Assembly: GCA_024305745.1 (NCBI GenBank) | Contig: JAHRBS010000006.1 | Location: forward strand, 2,381,001-2,445,000 | Direction: 5' to 3' | DNA length: 64,000 nt | Origin: Polyporus tsugae | Taxonomy: Eukaryota > Basidiomycota > Agaricomycetes > Polyporales > Polyporaceae | In this document: positions 1 through 10,436 of the stretch, piece after piece | Position numbering within the stretch: position 1 is the stretch's first letter | How the letters are laid out: every line of letters begins with the position of its first letter | Position numbers and translations under genes: made by a program | Notes under the pieces: generated by a model | The model's database searches: none | What the model saw: only the letters and a program-made list of their open reading frames with translations | Told to the model about the DNA's origin: nothing

Positions 1-282
1 CTGAAGGTGAGTCTGACGGGGTTGGGGGCTGTTCTTGAGTTTTCCGAGTCCAGAGAGGTTTAGAGGCTTAAACTTGGCAGACGGAGGGTGAGGAGGTGTG
101 TCCAAGGGCTTCGATGGATGCTCGCCAGGGGCGTGCGCTTGAGCGTCGGCGCTGAGAAGACCGTTCGCGCGAAACGGTTCGTAGGCAGTCGCAGGCGACG
201 ACGTAGGAGAATGGACCTTGTCTCCACCGTTGGCGTCCACGCGGGATGTGGGGCGAGGGACAAATGGAGCTCTCGCGCTCAT
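1..282 (-). CDS. N-terminal part of a disordered protein, runs off the left edge
   Basis: An open frame of 94 codons starts at an ATG whose first base is 282 and stays open to base 1, so only the N-terminus is in the window. The peptide is low-complexity, rich in Pro, Ser, Ala and charged residues (it begins MSARAPFVPRPTSR), as is usual for the disordered head of fungal regulatory proteins. No domain is visible and no function is assigned. It is transcribed away from the esterase gene that starts 134 bases to its right, so the two probably share a promoter. The frame is chosen over two shorter overlapping ones because it alone is open over the whole stretch and has an ATG. Confidence 0.6.
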   Translation of the reverse strand, partial: MSARAPFVPRPTSRVDANGGDKVHSPTSSPATAYEPFRANGLLSADAQAHAPGEHPSKPLDTPPHPPSAKFKPLNLSGLGKLKNSPQPRQTHLQ

Positions 283-415
283 CGTGCTTGATGGTGTCGT
301 CGCTGTCCTCGTCGGTGGAGGAGATCTAGAGAGGCACGGCCAAGCGCCCGTGCACTGTGCTATGATTATATAACTTTGTAACTTGAACCACCTTCTCCTC
401 TAACCATCATACTCC
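283..415. promoter_or_regulatory. Short divergent promoter region
   Basis: The 133 bases between two divergent start codons (282 on minus, 416 on plus) contain a TATA-like stretch (tatataa, about 367-373) placed roughly 45 bases before the plus-strand ATG. The assignment is by position and motif only. Confidence 0.45.
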
Positions 416-1587
416 ATGTCCCTTTTGTCCCAAAAGCGAAAGCGATCACCTCCCGGGGCAGTCGACCACCGTCTCACCGGTCATCCTGAACAGGAGGACA
501 CGACCTCACAGCGTCCCAAGAAGGCACCTATTACGACGATAATGAACTCGCCTTCGTCTACCTCTATTAGTTAGTAGCCGCTTTAATCAGTAATTCTAGA
601 TCGTGGCTAACGTACCAAACAAGCATAGGTTACCTGCAGATAGTGCTTGGGGGTTCGCATTGGCATGGCCTACAATCCCTCCAGAACATCGTAGTTTTGT
701 GTGGCCTTTTTGGGTTTCCAAGTCTTCGTACTAATCTCACCCTTCGTCCAACAGTGGCGACTCTTACAGCAAGTTCGATGACTGCATAACATGGGCAAGT
801 GCACAGACATTTATCCATCCTCACCTGTACCCACTCCAAACCTTCAGGTCGAGCATCTTCACCGACGCATACGAGTACGAAGTAATACTTTGGAACTACA
901 AAATTTTGCCTTTCCAGGTGCTACCGCTGAAGAGGATCTTCTGGCTGAGTTGGCAGCCTTCTTCGAGAAATTTCCTACGAAAGGGCGTAAAAATCCAACA
1001 CCGGTTCTGGATCAAGACAGCACCTGTTATTGTTTGTGATTATCCCTTAGCCATGTTCCTTCGCTGACCGGGGTCATCAGTCGTATACCTAGGCATCAAC
1101 GATTGCGGAACCACCGATTCTGAGGAGTTTGAGTCTGCCGTCGAGAATGTCTTCGACGCGCTTCACCAGCTCTACGTTAAAGCTGGTGCACGCAATTTTG
1201 TCCTCTTCGACGTTCCACCCGTCGATCGCTCACCACAAGGTATTGCCCCTTGTCATGAATGTCTTTTCGACATGTGCGAATGACTTCATTATGATAGCCA
1301 TCGAATCCGACGCGACAGAGGAGATGATGAATCGTGTGGAGACTTGGAACGAGCTACTGCGAGCGCAAACAGCCGAGTTCGGATTGTCCAACAACGAGGC
1401 GATCGTCCTCATCTTCTCGTCGCACCAAGTCTTGACAGAGGTGCTCGAAGATCCTTTAGAATACGACTTTAGCGAAGACGACCCAACGATCGAGGGTGGT
1501 GGCGTCTGGGTTGACGATCTCCATCTGACATCAGAGGTACACGATATCTTAGGTGAACAGCTGTTCAAGACCCTGCTTGGCTCGTAA
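416..1587 (+). CDS. SGNH/GDSL esterase, CE16-like
   Basis: Likely an O-acetyl-ester hydrolase of the SGNH superfamily. Rebuilt exons are 416-569, 629-698, 755-794, 848-1031, 1081-1239 and 1298-1587, giving 298 residues. All four family blocks appear once the introns are removed: nucleophile Ser in VVFGDSYS (about residue 78), the oxyanion Gly in FPGATAEED, Asn in LGINDCG, and the Asp-His pair in VDDLHLT near the C-terminus. CE16 acetylesterases share this layout. Two points are odd. The intron 795-847 appears to use a GC donor (GCAAGT). The N-terminus has no signal peptide and carries a basic KRKR patch, so the product may be intracellular, or the true first exon may lie elsewhere. Exon 1 and its acceptor (628, alternatively 643) are the least certain parts. 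Confidence 0.8.
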
Positions 1588-2022
1588 ACGCACTCAGTAT
1601 TATGCCACACATTTTGAGTGTATTAACGAGGAAACTGTTGTGCTACGTTGTCACGTTATACTGATGATGATTATGAGAAGGCCGGGCTCGTTCGTCGACT
1701 TCAAGTTCCGTGACTCATCGACATCCGTAGTAGCCCATGGGGAATGGAGAAATAGGTACGAAGGATTCGGCACAGTCGTCGCAGTCAGTAGACATGCTCC
1801 CGGCTGCCGCGCGCCGGAGCATCCGGTTTGGCGCCTCGGATGTGAGTCTCGGGCCTCGGCGCGGTTCAAAGCTATTAGCTAAAGCTTCAACCGTGCACGA
1901 CCATCTCGCGATCGAGGAACGGTCAACTTACTTATACCGACGACGGACAGGCGAGTACAGGCTGCATGCGCTCCAATCGTTAAAGCTCAGGCATAGCTGA
2001 TAGAAAGATACATAGCGTCATT
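1588..2022. other. Intergenic, no gene seen
   Basis: The 435 bases between the esterase stop and the thioesterase ATG hold only short overlapping frames without motifs or splice-site support. It presumably contains the 3' end of one gene and the promoter of the next; no TATA box or RNA gene was recognised. Confidence 0.5.
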
Positions 2023-2556
2023 ATGGCCGAGGACGACGTCAAGGCACTGAGGGTGAGGACGCGCAGCGACTATCCGTTCTTCCTCTCATACCGCACACGC
2101 TGGTGCGTACGCCACACTATGCATACAGATTCCATTCATTTCCGATAACACTTTTCTTCGTTCAGGATCGACAACGACCAATACTCCCATATCAACAACT
2201 CCGTCTATTATCACCTCTTTGATTCAATCGTCAACACCTATCTCATTCAGCATGCTCATCTCTCGCCAACCACCTCCTCTCTCATCGGTCTCGTGGTCTC
2301 CTCCTTCTCTCACTTCTTCTCCCCCCTGTCCTTCCCCGCAGTCCTCGATCTGGGTCTCAGAGTGTCCAAACTCGGATCTAGTTCCGTCACCTACGAGGTC
2401 GCCGTCTTTCAGGAACAAAGCGACACTCCCAGCGTCGTTGGGGGGTACACCCACGTTTTCGTCGACAGACATTCGCGGAAGAGCTCTCCTATTACGCCGG
2501 AGGCACGATCCGCCCTGGAAAGACTTTGTAGTCACCCGCTTGGCTCAAAGCTTTGA
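2023..2556 (+). CDS. Hotdog-fold acyl-CoA thioesterase (4HBT family)
   Basis: Two exons (2023-2102 and 2166-2556) encode 156 residues. Right after the intron the sequence reads WIDNDQYSHINNSVYYHLFD, the signature of 4-hydroxybenzoyl-CoA-thioesterase-like hotdog enzymes (Asp in D-x-D-x-x-x-H-x-N-N, then the long hotdog helix). The length matches the single-domain family. Such enzymes hydrolyse acyl-CoA thioesters; the substrate cannot be read from sequence, and there is no clear targeting peptide. The intron is 63 bp with a gtgcgt donor and cag acceptor and restores W across the junction. The gene converges on the METTL16 gene, with only 60 bases between the two stop codons, so their 3' untranslated regions probably overlap. 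Confidence 0.85.
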
Positions 2557-2616
2557 CAACTGCACCTTCCCAACGCGACCCATGCTCCATATGCATGCCG
2601 GGATACCGCGACGCTT

Positions 2617-4515
2617 TTATTGAATACCATTTTTCAACGCATCCACTACCTTCCGCTCGACATGACTTGCGAAGCTTTCGAACAAGCCCCGATCTATCCC
2701 TTTCGCCCAATCCAAAACCAGATAACTAGTGACGATAGTTTCATGCGCCCCTGCCTCCTCCCTTTCATATCGGATCCGACAGGTCATGCGAATTTCAGCC
2801 CGATCGATCTGCACCACCTCCCTTCTCTTTCTTCTCGCAGCCCGAGACCAAGTGTTTTCATACGCCGAGACGATCATGTGGAGGATGCTAGGGTCTTGCG
2901 CTGGATTGTGCACAATCACGCCGTCCGTAGAACCGATGATTGCAGAGAGCACCGGGACGAGCTGCGTAGCGTCGGCAGTTTGGGGGAGCCGCTGCTTTAG
3001 GGTGTTTCGCGGGGGCATGAGATTCTGGATCCCAGAGTAAGGGAGCCTAGCTATCCCCTTTGGGATGATCAGTGCGTCGCCGACTGCGCATAGAGGGAAA
3101 ACACTTGCGTCTGGGAGGCGAATATCCCCAAACGACCAGGCGATCACCCACCGCTTCGTTTGGCCTTGGACGAGTTCCGATATAGCGTAATTGTCCACCT
3201 GTTGATTCGACGAGCATGAGTATGAGTGTCTCTCATGTCAGGAGCGGCGAGACCTTGTTTGCCCGCAACTTCTGCACGATATTGGCCAAGCTAGACATTT
3301 TGCCTAGCATGGACGTATACCAGCTATGTAGGATATTAATTCAGCTGTACAACAGCACTAAGGACTTCTACCTCACCGGCACTTGTGTCTCAAAACTAGA
3401 CTCTCCTCGACCATCCGTCCGACGAAAGCCGTCTCGCCTCCGGGTGTGATCATCTCCACATCTCCACCTGTACATATCTCGTCGTGTTATCTGTTGATAA
3501 TCAAAGCCTTTTGGGGAGAAGAGATGTCGCTTACTGCGTTCGGACCGAGCTCCTTTGCGTCTGCCGATTGCACGACATCTTCACGACTGCTGTAGAACGG
3601 TGGGTTGCACATCGTGAAATCGTACTCCAAGTCGCTGCATCATGTCAGTACTCAACGAGACTGGGAATATATAATGTACCCACGTTTGAGCCAGAGCGAA
3701 GAATATTCCGCTCGGATCTGCAGGGACAACGGAAATCCTGTCTTCCAGTTCGTTCACCGCCACATTCGTGCGGGCATACTCCATCGATGCATCATCTATC
3801 TCTACCAAACCGCTCTCAGCACTCGACTTGGTATTCGAACATAAAGGCCGACGGACCCGTTGCCGAAAACACCCAATTGGGGTGCGTGCTGCATCCAAGC
3901 AGCGGATATATCGCTGACGCGCCTGTCCCTCTGCAGCCGGCGTGAGCAGTCGGAATGAACCCCTTTTCGAAGAGATTACTCACATATCCAACCCTCGAAC
4001 AACTCGAACGGGGTTATTGGGTTGGACAAGCGAATACGCATCCATGATATCCTCCAACCAGAGGATGTAGTTCAATCTACACGGGCGGCGGATGAAGCTA
4101 ACGATGACGAGTAACGAACAAATCATACGAACCTGTTTGGTACCTGGTCGAAGGTCTCAGCACCGGTCGCCTCATGTACGCATGGTATCTCCTACCGGCG
4201 GACAAAGTCTGTCGGGAGGCAAGTCGAGCTTGAGTCCAAAGTCCCGGTGGAGGATAGCTTCCGTCAGCCTCCTGTGCTCTACGAGTCAACGTTGTCGGAG
4301 TAAAGACAATACAGATTTGAGCAACCTCTGCGATCCCTCATTCTTGAAGTCAATCGTTGCTCCCTTCGCGGTCGCAATGATGCTACAGTGGGGTAATGTT
4401 GTCTATCGCATGCATCGACCAATGCACGATGGACTCACTGTTTTTGGAGAGGGAGATATGCTTCTGCGAGTACCTTGAAATCGGGTGGATCCCGGTATGG
4501 ATTACGTGCATGCAT
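2617..4515 (-). CDS. METTL16-type RNA N6-adenine methyltransferase
   Basis: Eleven exons (minus strand: 4515-4439, 4382-4326, 4271-4196, 4143-4133, 4076-3984, 3930-3857, 3801-3684, 3634-3535, 3477-3377, 3323-3254, 3198-2617) encode 452 residues. The start MHARNPYRDPPDF is the hallmark METTL16 N-terminus. Next come LNYILWLEDIM, the SAM-binding GTGASAIYPLLG, ATEIDDASMEYA, the catalytic NPPF motif in FTMCNPPFYSS, and the family block QGQTKRWVIAWSFGDIRLPD. METTL16 (human, and S. pombe Mtl16) methylates A43 of U6 snRNA and acts in the nucleus. The length fits fungal members. Exon 4 is only 11 bases; without it the frame stops. An in-frame upstream ATG (4761) exists, but the conserved start argues for 4515. 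Confidence 0.88.
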
Positions 4516-5053
4516 CTGAGTTGGGCTAAGGTCGAGTATTTGTGCACAAATCCCTGCAGGTGAGAGAGGGTTCGGACAGGAGGCGAAATCATCGCCCAAG
4601 TCGACGGCCACTCGGGCCGCACTCGGACCGCGCAGCCATTTTAAATTTGACGTCGGACGGACACTCCTTGGTTTAAAATTACAGAGTCGGCTTGGTTGGG
4701 TCGCCTCCGGTGGTCGTTCTTTCGCTGGATGACTGCTGGCTGCTCTAGTCAATATCGTCAAGCGTGGAACGCTTTTGCCATCGTGTCGATATGCACACAG
4801 CGGTACAGATTGGCAAGAACACCGTTATCAAACGGCTATGAGCTCATTGAGACCCCTCACCCGTTGGATTGCATATCGGTACAGTGACCCATGCGGACAA
4901 CTCCTGGAATTGCTTGAGATGTGCCACACTATCCCTACTTACATGTAACCAATCGACGAGAGATTGAATCCGTGACCATCGATACAAGCGGAGACATACA
5001 AAGCTCAAAATGCTAGGATATAGGTTGTTCAACATGGCGAAAAAGCGTCTGGG
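4516..5053. other. Intergenic, METTL16 promoter side
   Basis: The 538 bases lie between the METTL16 ATG and the stop of the next minus-strand gene. Frames here are short and motif-free. The METTL16 5' leader and promoter must lie here; no distinct element was recognised. Confidence 0.5.
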
Positions 5054-6425
5054 TCATGGAGATATGGGGTATCGCACGACGAATCGTCGGGGGAGTGAAA
5101 TCGGTGTGCAATGGTGCTCAACACGCAACGCCGATACTGAGCCTACAATGAAGCCGATGGTGTCAGGATCACATTCCCAGCGAGCGAAGATGACACACCT
5201 GGCTATGGATTCTCCCTCTCTCCAGCTCGCATCCCAGATGATGTTCGCACTTCGGGCGTTAGACATGGCGCCTTCAACATCCGTCTTCTCGTCGTATGAG
5301 TCCACCGCACTGATGTCGGGTGCAGCCGAGAGATGTTTGTCATCCTCGTCGACGCTCGAGCCCATCTCGCTTCTAGTTTCTTCCGGAATGACCGACAACG
5401 GCTGCCCGTGGACATGCATTTGGACGCTGATTCCCAAGAACGTCGCCAAGTCGCCCGCTCGAGGGACCAAGTCCGAGGATTTGATATAACTGTCAGAGTT
5501 AAGATGTCCGTCGAATGGTACGTCGAAGTCGCTTGCATCCTCGCTTTCCACGGCGGAGCCAGAATACGAGGAAGAGGCGTGTTCGGAACCGTCCGAGTCG
5601 TGGTTACTTACGGATGCAGCGACAGGGAGGCCGAGACCAAGTCCTAGACCGAGAGCACGAGAGATAGCGTCGATATCTAGTCTGCCGTCCAGGTCATGTA
5701 GGTCAGCAAGTTCCCACTCTTGACACTGAGAACTCCGGAAGAAAGAGAGGGCGGGGCTAGGAGTCCTACAAGTAGGAGATTGAGAGATAGGCGGTAGAGC
5801 CGGGGGGGATACAGAGAAGCCGGCGAGGGGAGGAGATGGGTAGCGAGGGAGCTTGCGAGGGGACTTGAGGATGGCGAGCGGCCTGGTAGGTAGTAGGATG
5901 GGATCAACTGCATTAGACAAGGGGTTGAACGCGGTCGACGAATGTGAAGGGGGGCTAGAGTAGGTGGGGCTTGGGAGGTCAGAGGTGGCGAGCGTGATTT
6001 CTTGGCCTGTCGGCCAGTCACGGGGCAAGACGACACAACTCTCGGGCCTGAGGGAAGGAGTGTATACGGGTTTGGGGACTGGAATGCGAGAAGCGAGAGG
6101 AGAATGAAAGACGGCGAGGGATAGGGAAGCGGGGGACGGGGAGAACGAGTGGGTGGAAGATGGAGGAGACGCAGGTTGTTGTTTGGGAAGAAGGATGGAT
6201 GGAACGATTGGGGGAGGGGAGGGGATTAGAGAGGTACGGAAAAACAAAGCTGTGAGAGGAAAAGTGAGGATGGAGAGAAGAGAGAGAGAGAGAGAGAGAG
6301 GACGAAAGAGGCGTACAGGAATGAGTAGTCAACGTAGAGATGCGGCTGGAGTGGTCGGTTGGGATAATGAAGGTGGGAGGGATGAGAGAGGATTGGTGGT
6401 AGGAGGAGTTGAGAACGGGAGCCAT
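5054..6425 (-). CDS. Ser/Pro-rich protein of unknown function
   Basis: Two exons (6425-6317 and 6249-5054) encode 434 residues starting MAPVLNSSYHQSSL. The intron (6250-6316) has a gtacgc donor and a CT-dinucleotide tract before its cag acceptor. The first half is low-complexity Ser/Pro; the second half becomes ordinary mixed sequence with acidic patches, a run of alternating Gly and Leu (GLGLGLGLP) and a Trp-containing segment (IIWDASWREGESIA). No known domain is recognised, and no signal peptide or membrane span is clear. It is coding by frame length and by the change to balanced composition near the C-terminus. A transcription factor or signalling scaffold would fit the composition, but that is a guess. 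Confidence 0.6.
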
Positions 6426-7479
6426 GATCTGCATGAGGGTGGGGGAAAGAGAAGATGATACATGAATGGAAGGGGGTACGAGGGGAGCTGAAGGAGGGCG
6501 GTGGGGGTGAAGGGGGGTCGGGAAATAGGGAAGGGATGTGTGAGGAAGAGAAGAAGGAGAGACGCGACAAGGGGTATATCTGGACTTGCGAGAGAATGAG
6601 GAAACGAGGGTGGAGGTGTTTGTTGTGGAATTATCCGAGTGGGAGGAGTGTGGATGGAGAGAGAGAGGGATGGGAGGGGGATTGTGGGCGGAATGAGCGA
6701 GAGAGGCTTGTAGTCTGCAAGATATGGTTGTTTCCCAGTGAGGGGAACCGAAGATGCCGACAAGGTAAGGATTGAGAGCGAGATAGAAGGTGGAGGATTG
6801 GGGGCGGAGGGAATGGGGAACTGCGTGGATGGATTGACCCCTGCGGAAGCGAAGGTAAAGATACTTGAGGGTGGCAAGGAGGGGAAATGGGAGGAGGGTG
6901 AAGAGGAAGGGGAGGGGCTGAAAGGAAGGAGGGGAGAGAGTGGGGCTGTGGAGAGGAAGGGCGAGGACGGGAGGGAGAGAGAGGAAGAGGACCGTAAGGA
7001 GCGCGGTGGGCGTCGGGGAGCCCGTTATAGATGACATCTGGGGACGGCGTGGAGACTGGATCTGAGGGCGAGGACGAAGGGAGGGTGTAGCAGCTGCTAC
7101 TACCCAAGTGCGAGTGCGAGTGCGAGTTCAAGCTAAGTCGTGGCTTGAGTCGCGGAGTCGCGGTGCAAGTCGAACAGCGCTTCCAAGACTGACCACGTGA
7201 CAACATCAACCGACACCGAGCCAATGCATAACATAAATTCTCGCATGCAGCAGTGGGAGGCAGTCCGCGGACCGCCATGTTCCATGTCTGTCCCACTACT
7301 GAGGGTGTAATACATACAAGACGTCGACCGGATACAATGGACGGAAACGGAAGGCACACGCGTAACGTTAACCCAGGTTGAGCGCAGGGATCCCATAACG
7401 TGAGCCTCTCTCTCCTCGAGTTCCCGGTCACGATGGTCCTCGTCTCACTTTTATCCGCCATATCCTCTCTCCACCTTCG
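6426..7479. promoter_or_regulatory. Purine/pyrimidine-skewed upstream region
   Basis: From about 6426 to 7030 the plus strand is overwhelmingly G and A, so the coding strand of the minus gene is CT-rich. Long CT-rich tracts on the coding strand upstream of the start are common in fungal promoters. All three minus frames are open in places, but only as Pro/Ser/Leu low-complexity, which a CT-rich tract produces by itself. Near 7100-7120 a 6-bp unit (gcgagt) repeats three times. From 7130 to 7479 composition returns to normal and no gene is seen. Confidence 0.5.
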
Positions 7480-7590
7480 ATGGCCAACATGCATCCTCTA
7501 CCCCCCGGTCACAAGCCCCCGCCCGAGAACACTCCATTTTTCTCCTCGCCCGACCACTTGACCTCGCCCCGCTTTCGTACGTTCATCTGA
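7480..7590 (+). other. Possible upstream ORF (36 codons)
   Basis: A short frame starting MANMHPLPPGHKPPPENTPF and ending at a TGA (7588-7590) lies 68 bases before the alpha-galactosidase ATG. It may be a uORF in the leader that dampens translation, or chance. There is no motif support. Confidence 0.25.
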
Positions 7591-7658
7591 CCGATATAAC
7601 CCCTCCTGCCGTCCTCATCCCTCCTCTTCCTCAAGCATTACCTGCATCCGTTGCCCTC

Positions 7659-10134
7659 ATGGGCTCTTCTTTCCTCCTCCTCCTCGCTTCCTTCTTTGCA
7701 GGCGCCACTCTCTTCTCCACCCATCCCATTCACACACAAGCTCTCCACAGTCCCGTCGGACGGCTTCCAGGTCTGCCTTTCTTTCTTCTGCACATTCAAA
7801 CATTCCCCGTTACTCAGTTTGCCATCCCTCCAGCCTTGGGATACAATAGTGAGCACATCACCTCTTCCTCCACCTTCTCGGCCTTGCTTCCCTGTCCTCC
7901 ACCCTTTGAAAAGCATGGAACGCGTACGCCGTCAGTTTATCCGTTCCCCTCCCTCATCCCATCCTCCCTCTCATATTCCCCGTCCATCCAGTGTAACATC
8001 AACGAGACCATCGTCCTTGAAGCTGCCCATCACCTCGTCAAACTCGGTCTCAAGGTCACTACCCGCCTCCCGCTTTCCTCTTCGCCCCCATTCTAACCTC
8101 GCTCAGGATGTCGGCTATAACCGTGTCAACCTCGACGACTGCTATGCAGAGAAGAACCGCAGCGCCTCAGGAGACATCCTAGCCAGTCCGTCCTCTCTCC
8201 CCTCCCTCTCGTTCGTTTCCAACTCACTTATTTCTCTCAGATACCGACCGCTTTCCCTCGGGAATGAACAACCTCACTGACCAGATCCATGCACTTGGTC
8301 TGTACGTGTCCATCAACCTCACTGTCTCTCTATGCCGTCGCTCAATACAGGTTTTTCTTCAAAGCCATGCCGGGATCGTAAGTCACAACTCAGACATGCA
8401 TTCGTCTCCCAACTTACTCCATCCATGCTCTAGTACAGCGATTCTGGCTGGTTTACCTGTCAGCTTTACCCTGGCTCTTACCAGAACGAATACCGGGATG
8501 CTAAGCAGTTCCAGCATTGGGGCTTCGATTATCTCAAGTGCGTGTCCCACTCCCATCAGCTAATCCAAACTACAGCCGCAATGTTATTAGGTTTGACAAT
8601 TGCGCAAGTACGAGGACTTCCCCATCAAAGCGCCTGTGTTGTCAACGCTAACCATGATTCTAGTACCTTACGATGACGTTATCCGTCAGGGAATCGTCGG
8701 AAGTCAGTGCCATAATCTATAGTCGACCCAATCATCGCTCAATGTCTTGGCTAATCGGCACAGAGTACCAGCGCATTGCGGACGCCATTGCACAGCTCGC
8801 CGAGGACACCAGAACCCCTCCACTTATCCTCTCACTTTGCGAATGGGGCCAGGTTTAGTTGCACTCTTGCTCTCGTGCTGTCTAATTGTTCATTCAACGC
8901 CATCAGGAGCAACCTTGGCTATGGGCGCGGCGGTTTGGCCAGAGCTGGCGGGTGAGTGCTTATTAAATTTGTACCAGCCCCTCTCCTTAGTTTTAATACC
9001 ATCCAACTTTCTCAGACAACTGGTGATATCAGTACGTACCGTCCGCCCTGCATTCCCCGGCTGTGCATCAATACCCTAATTCGCATAGGTCCAAACTGGC
9101 GTTCTGTAGCCAATATCATCAATCAGTAAGTGTAGCCTGTGGCTGCTGTTTTTCGTCCGACGCCCATAACCAAATTTCAGGAACTCCTTCATCGCGTGGG
9201 CCTCCGACTTCTACGGTCACAACGATATGGATATCGTAAGTACGGTAGCTCAGCGTGATATACTCTCTTACTCATGTGTTGGCCCTTTCTAGCTCGAAGT
9301 GTGAGCTTCATGCCTAAGTTCGAAACGACAGATACCTCATACTACTGTATATCACAGTGGAAACGGTGACCTAACATTCGAGGAAGCGAAGACCCACTTT
9401 ACCGTATGGGCTTTCATGAAGTCGCCTCTCCTCATCAGCGCAGACGTAGGTTTCTCAACCTAACTTGCATCCACTCATGCATTAGGGCTCACGTATTTCA
9501 AGCTCGCGACAATTAGTGACGAGAACCTTTCTATCCTGAAGAACGAGGAAATCCTCGCAATCAACCAGGACGGCGTTGTCGGCACTAGTGTCGCACCATT
9601 CCGTTGGGGTATCAATGTGCGATACTGTTTTGTTGGACCTTTGTGGCGGCCATCTGATGTACAGGCACGATAGCCCGACTGGGTCAGCAACTCAACTCAC
9701 CCGGCACAGTATTGGAGTGGCGAGTCTCAGAACGGTACTGTCTTCATGCTGGTTCGTCATCTCTGTCACGTTCCCCGGAGATAGTTGCTGATGTACCCCA
9801 AGGTGAACACGCTCGATGAGCCAGCTGACATGTTTTTCAACCTAACCGAGTCTCCGTGGATTCGGGCTGGCCGCCAGTACTCTGTCCGCGTATGTTCCCG
9901 GTCTCTTGTTCAGGTTATTTTCAAGCTCATGCTGCCGAACGATGCCAGGATCTCTGGACGCACACCGAAAATGGAACGGCTGTGCGGAATTTCACCGCTC
10001 AAGCTGTCCCGGCGCATGGTGTTGTCGCATTGTTGTTGAAGGATGCTGGAGACGAGCCGGCCAATTCGGGGCCCCCGTGCGCTCGTCTTCAGTGGTGCAT
10101 TGGCCAGGATGGGACCTTAGCACCTGGTGCGTAA
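7659..10134 (+). CDS. Secreted alpha-galactosidase, GH27
   Basis: Hydrolyses terminal alpha-1,6-galactose from melibiose, raffinose and galactomannan outside the cell. The N-terminus (MGSSFLLLLASFFAGATLFS) is a signal peptide. Twenty-one exons give 440 residues, the usual GH27 size: 7659-7770, 7834-7848, 7914-7930, 7992-8054, 8107-8185, 8241-8301, 8365-8377, 8434-8537, 8591-8607, 8664-8702, 8764-8852, 8907-8951, 9016-9031, 9089-9125, 9181-9235, 9293-9300, 9358-9445, 9503-9616, 9674-9751, 9803-9889, 9949-10134. Family blocks appear in order: LGYNTWNAY, DVGYNRVNLDDCY, HAGIYSDSGWFTCQLYPGS, the nucleophile in YLKFDNCA, EWGQEQPWLW, PNWRSVANII, MKSPLLISADL, ILAINQDGVVG. N-glycosylation sequons (NET, NLT, NRS, NGT) are plentiful. 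The C-terminus (PPCARLQWCIGQDGT) resembles that of other fungal members. Several exons are only 8-17 bases. Confidence 0.92.
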
Positions 10135-10436
10135 TAGTTATCTCCTTCCAGAACTGAAGGCACAGGTCCTGTATGTAATGTTCGCCCAATGGCAATCGGA
10201 GTTCCCAACTATTATCTGCCCGGACGAACCAATTCGCTGTTAAAAACGCTAACCAGTATAATTCGTTCCGGAATAGCTCGGAGCATTCGAATCCAGCCTG
10301 CGGTGCGTCGTGTTTGGTGGTTGACAGCGATCGCCTTCCGTGGGCTACAACCAGCCGCCATGGCAGCCTCAAATTTGGAATGTATAATCTCTCGGCGGCC
10401 GGGCATCTTCTTCGTAGGGTCTTCTCCCGCTTCACG
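10135..10436. other. Intergenic, promoter of the membrane protein gene
   Basis: The stretch lies between the alpha-galactosidase stop and the preferred ATG of the next gene. An in-frame upstream ATG at 10314 would extend the next protein by 41 residues, but that extension lacks any recognisable signal and is left out. No other feature is seen. Confidence 0.45.

Noticed and set aside
2224..2535. Antisense frame over the thioesterase
   Set aside because: No motif, and the sense strand has a convincing hotdog domain.
6018..7494. Long overlapping minus-strand frames in the CT-rich region
   Set aside because: All three frames are open only because TC-rich DNA has few stops. Only the piece 6317-6425 is supported, by phase and donor match with the next exon.
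7651..8280. A 209-codon frame through the first alpha-galactosidase introns
   Set aside because: It reads through six clear introns as Pro/Ser low complexity and loses all GH27 motifs.
9992..10435. A 147-codon antisense frame over the alpha-galactosidase 3' end
   Set aside because: Overlaps the conserved GH27 C-terminus and has no motif or splice support.
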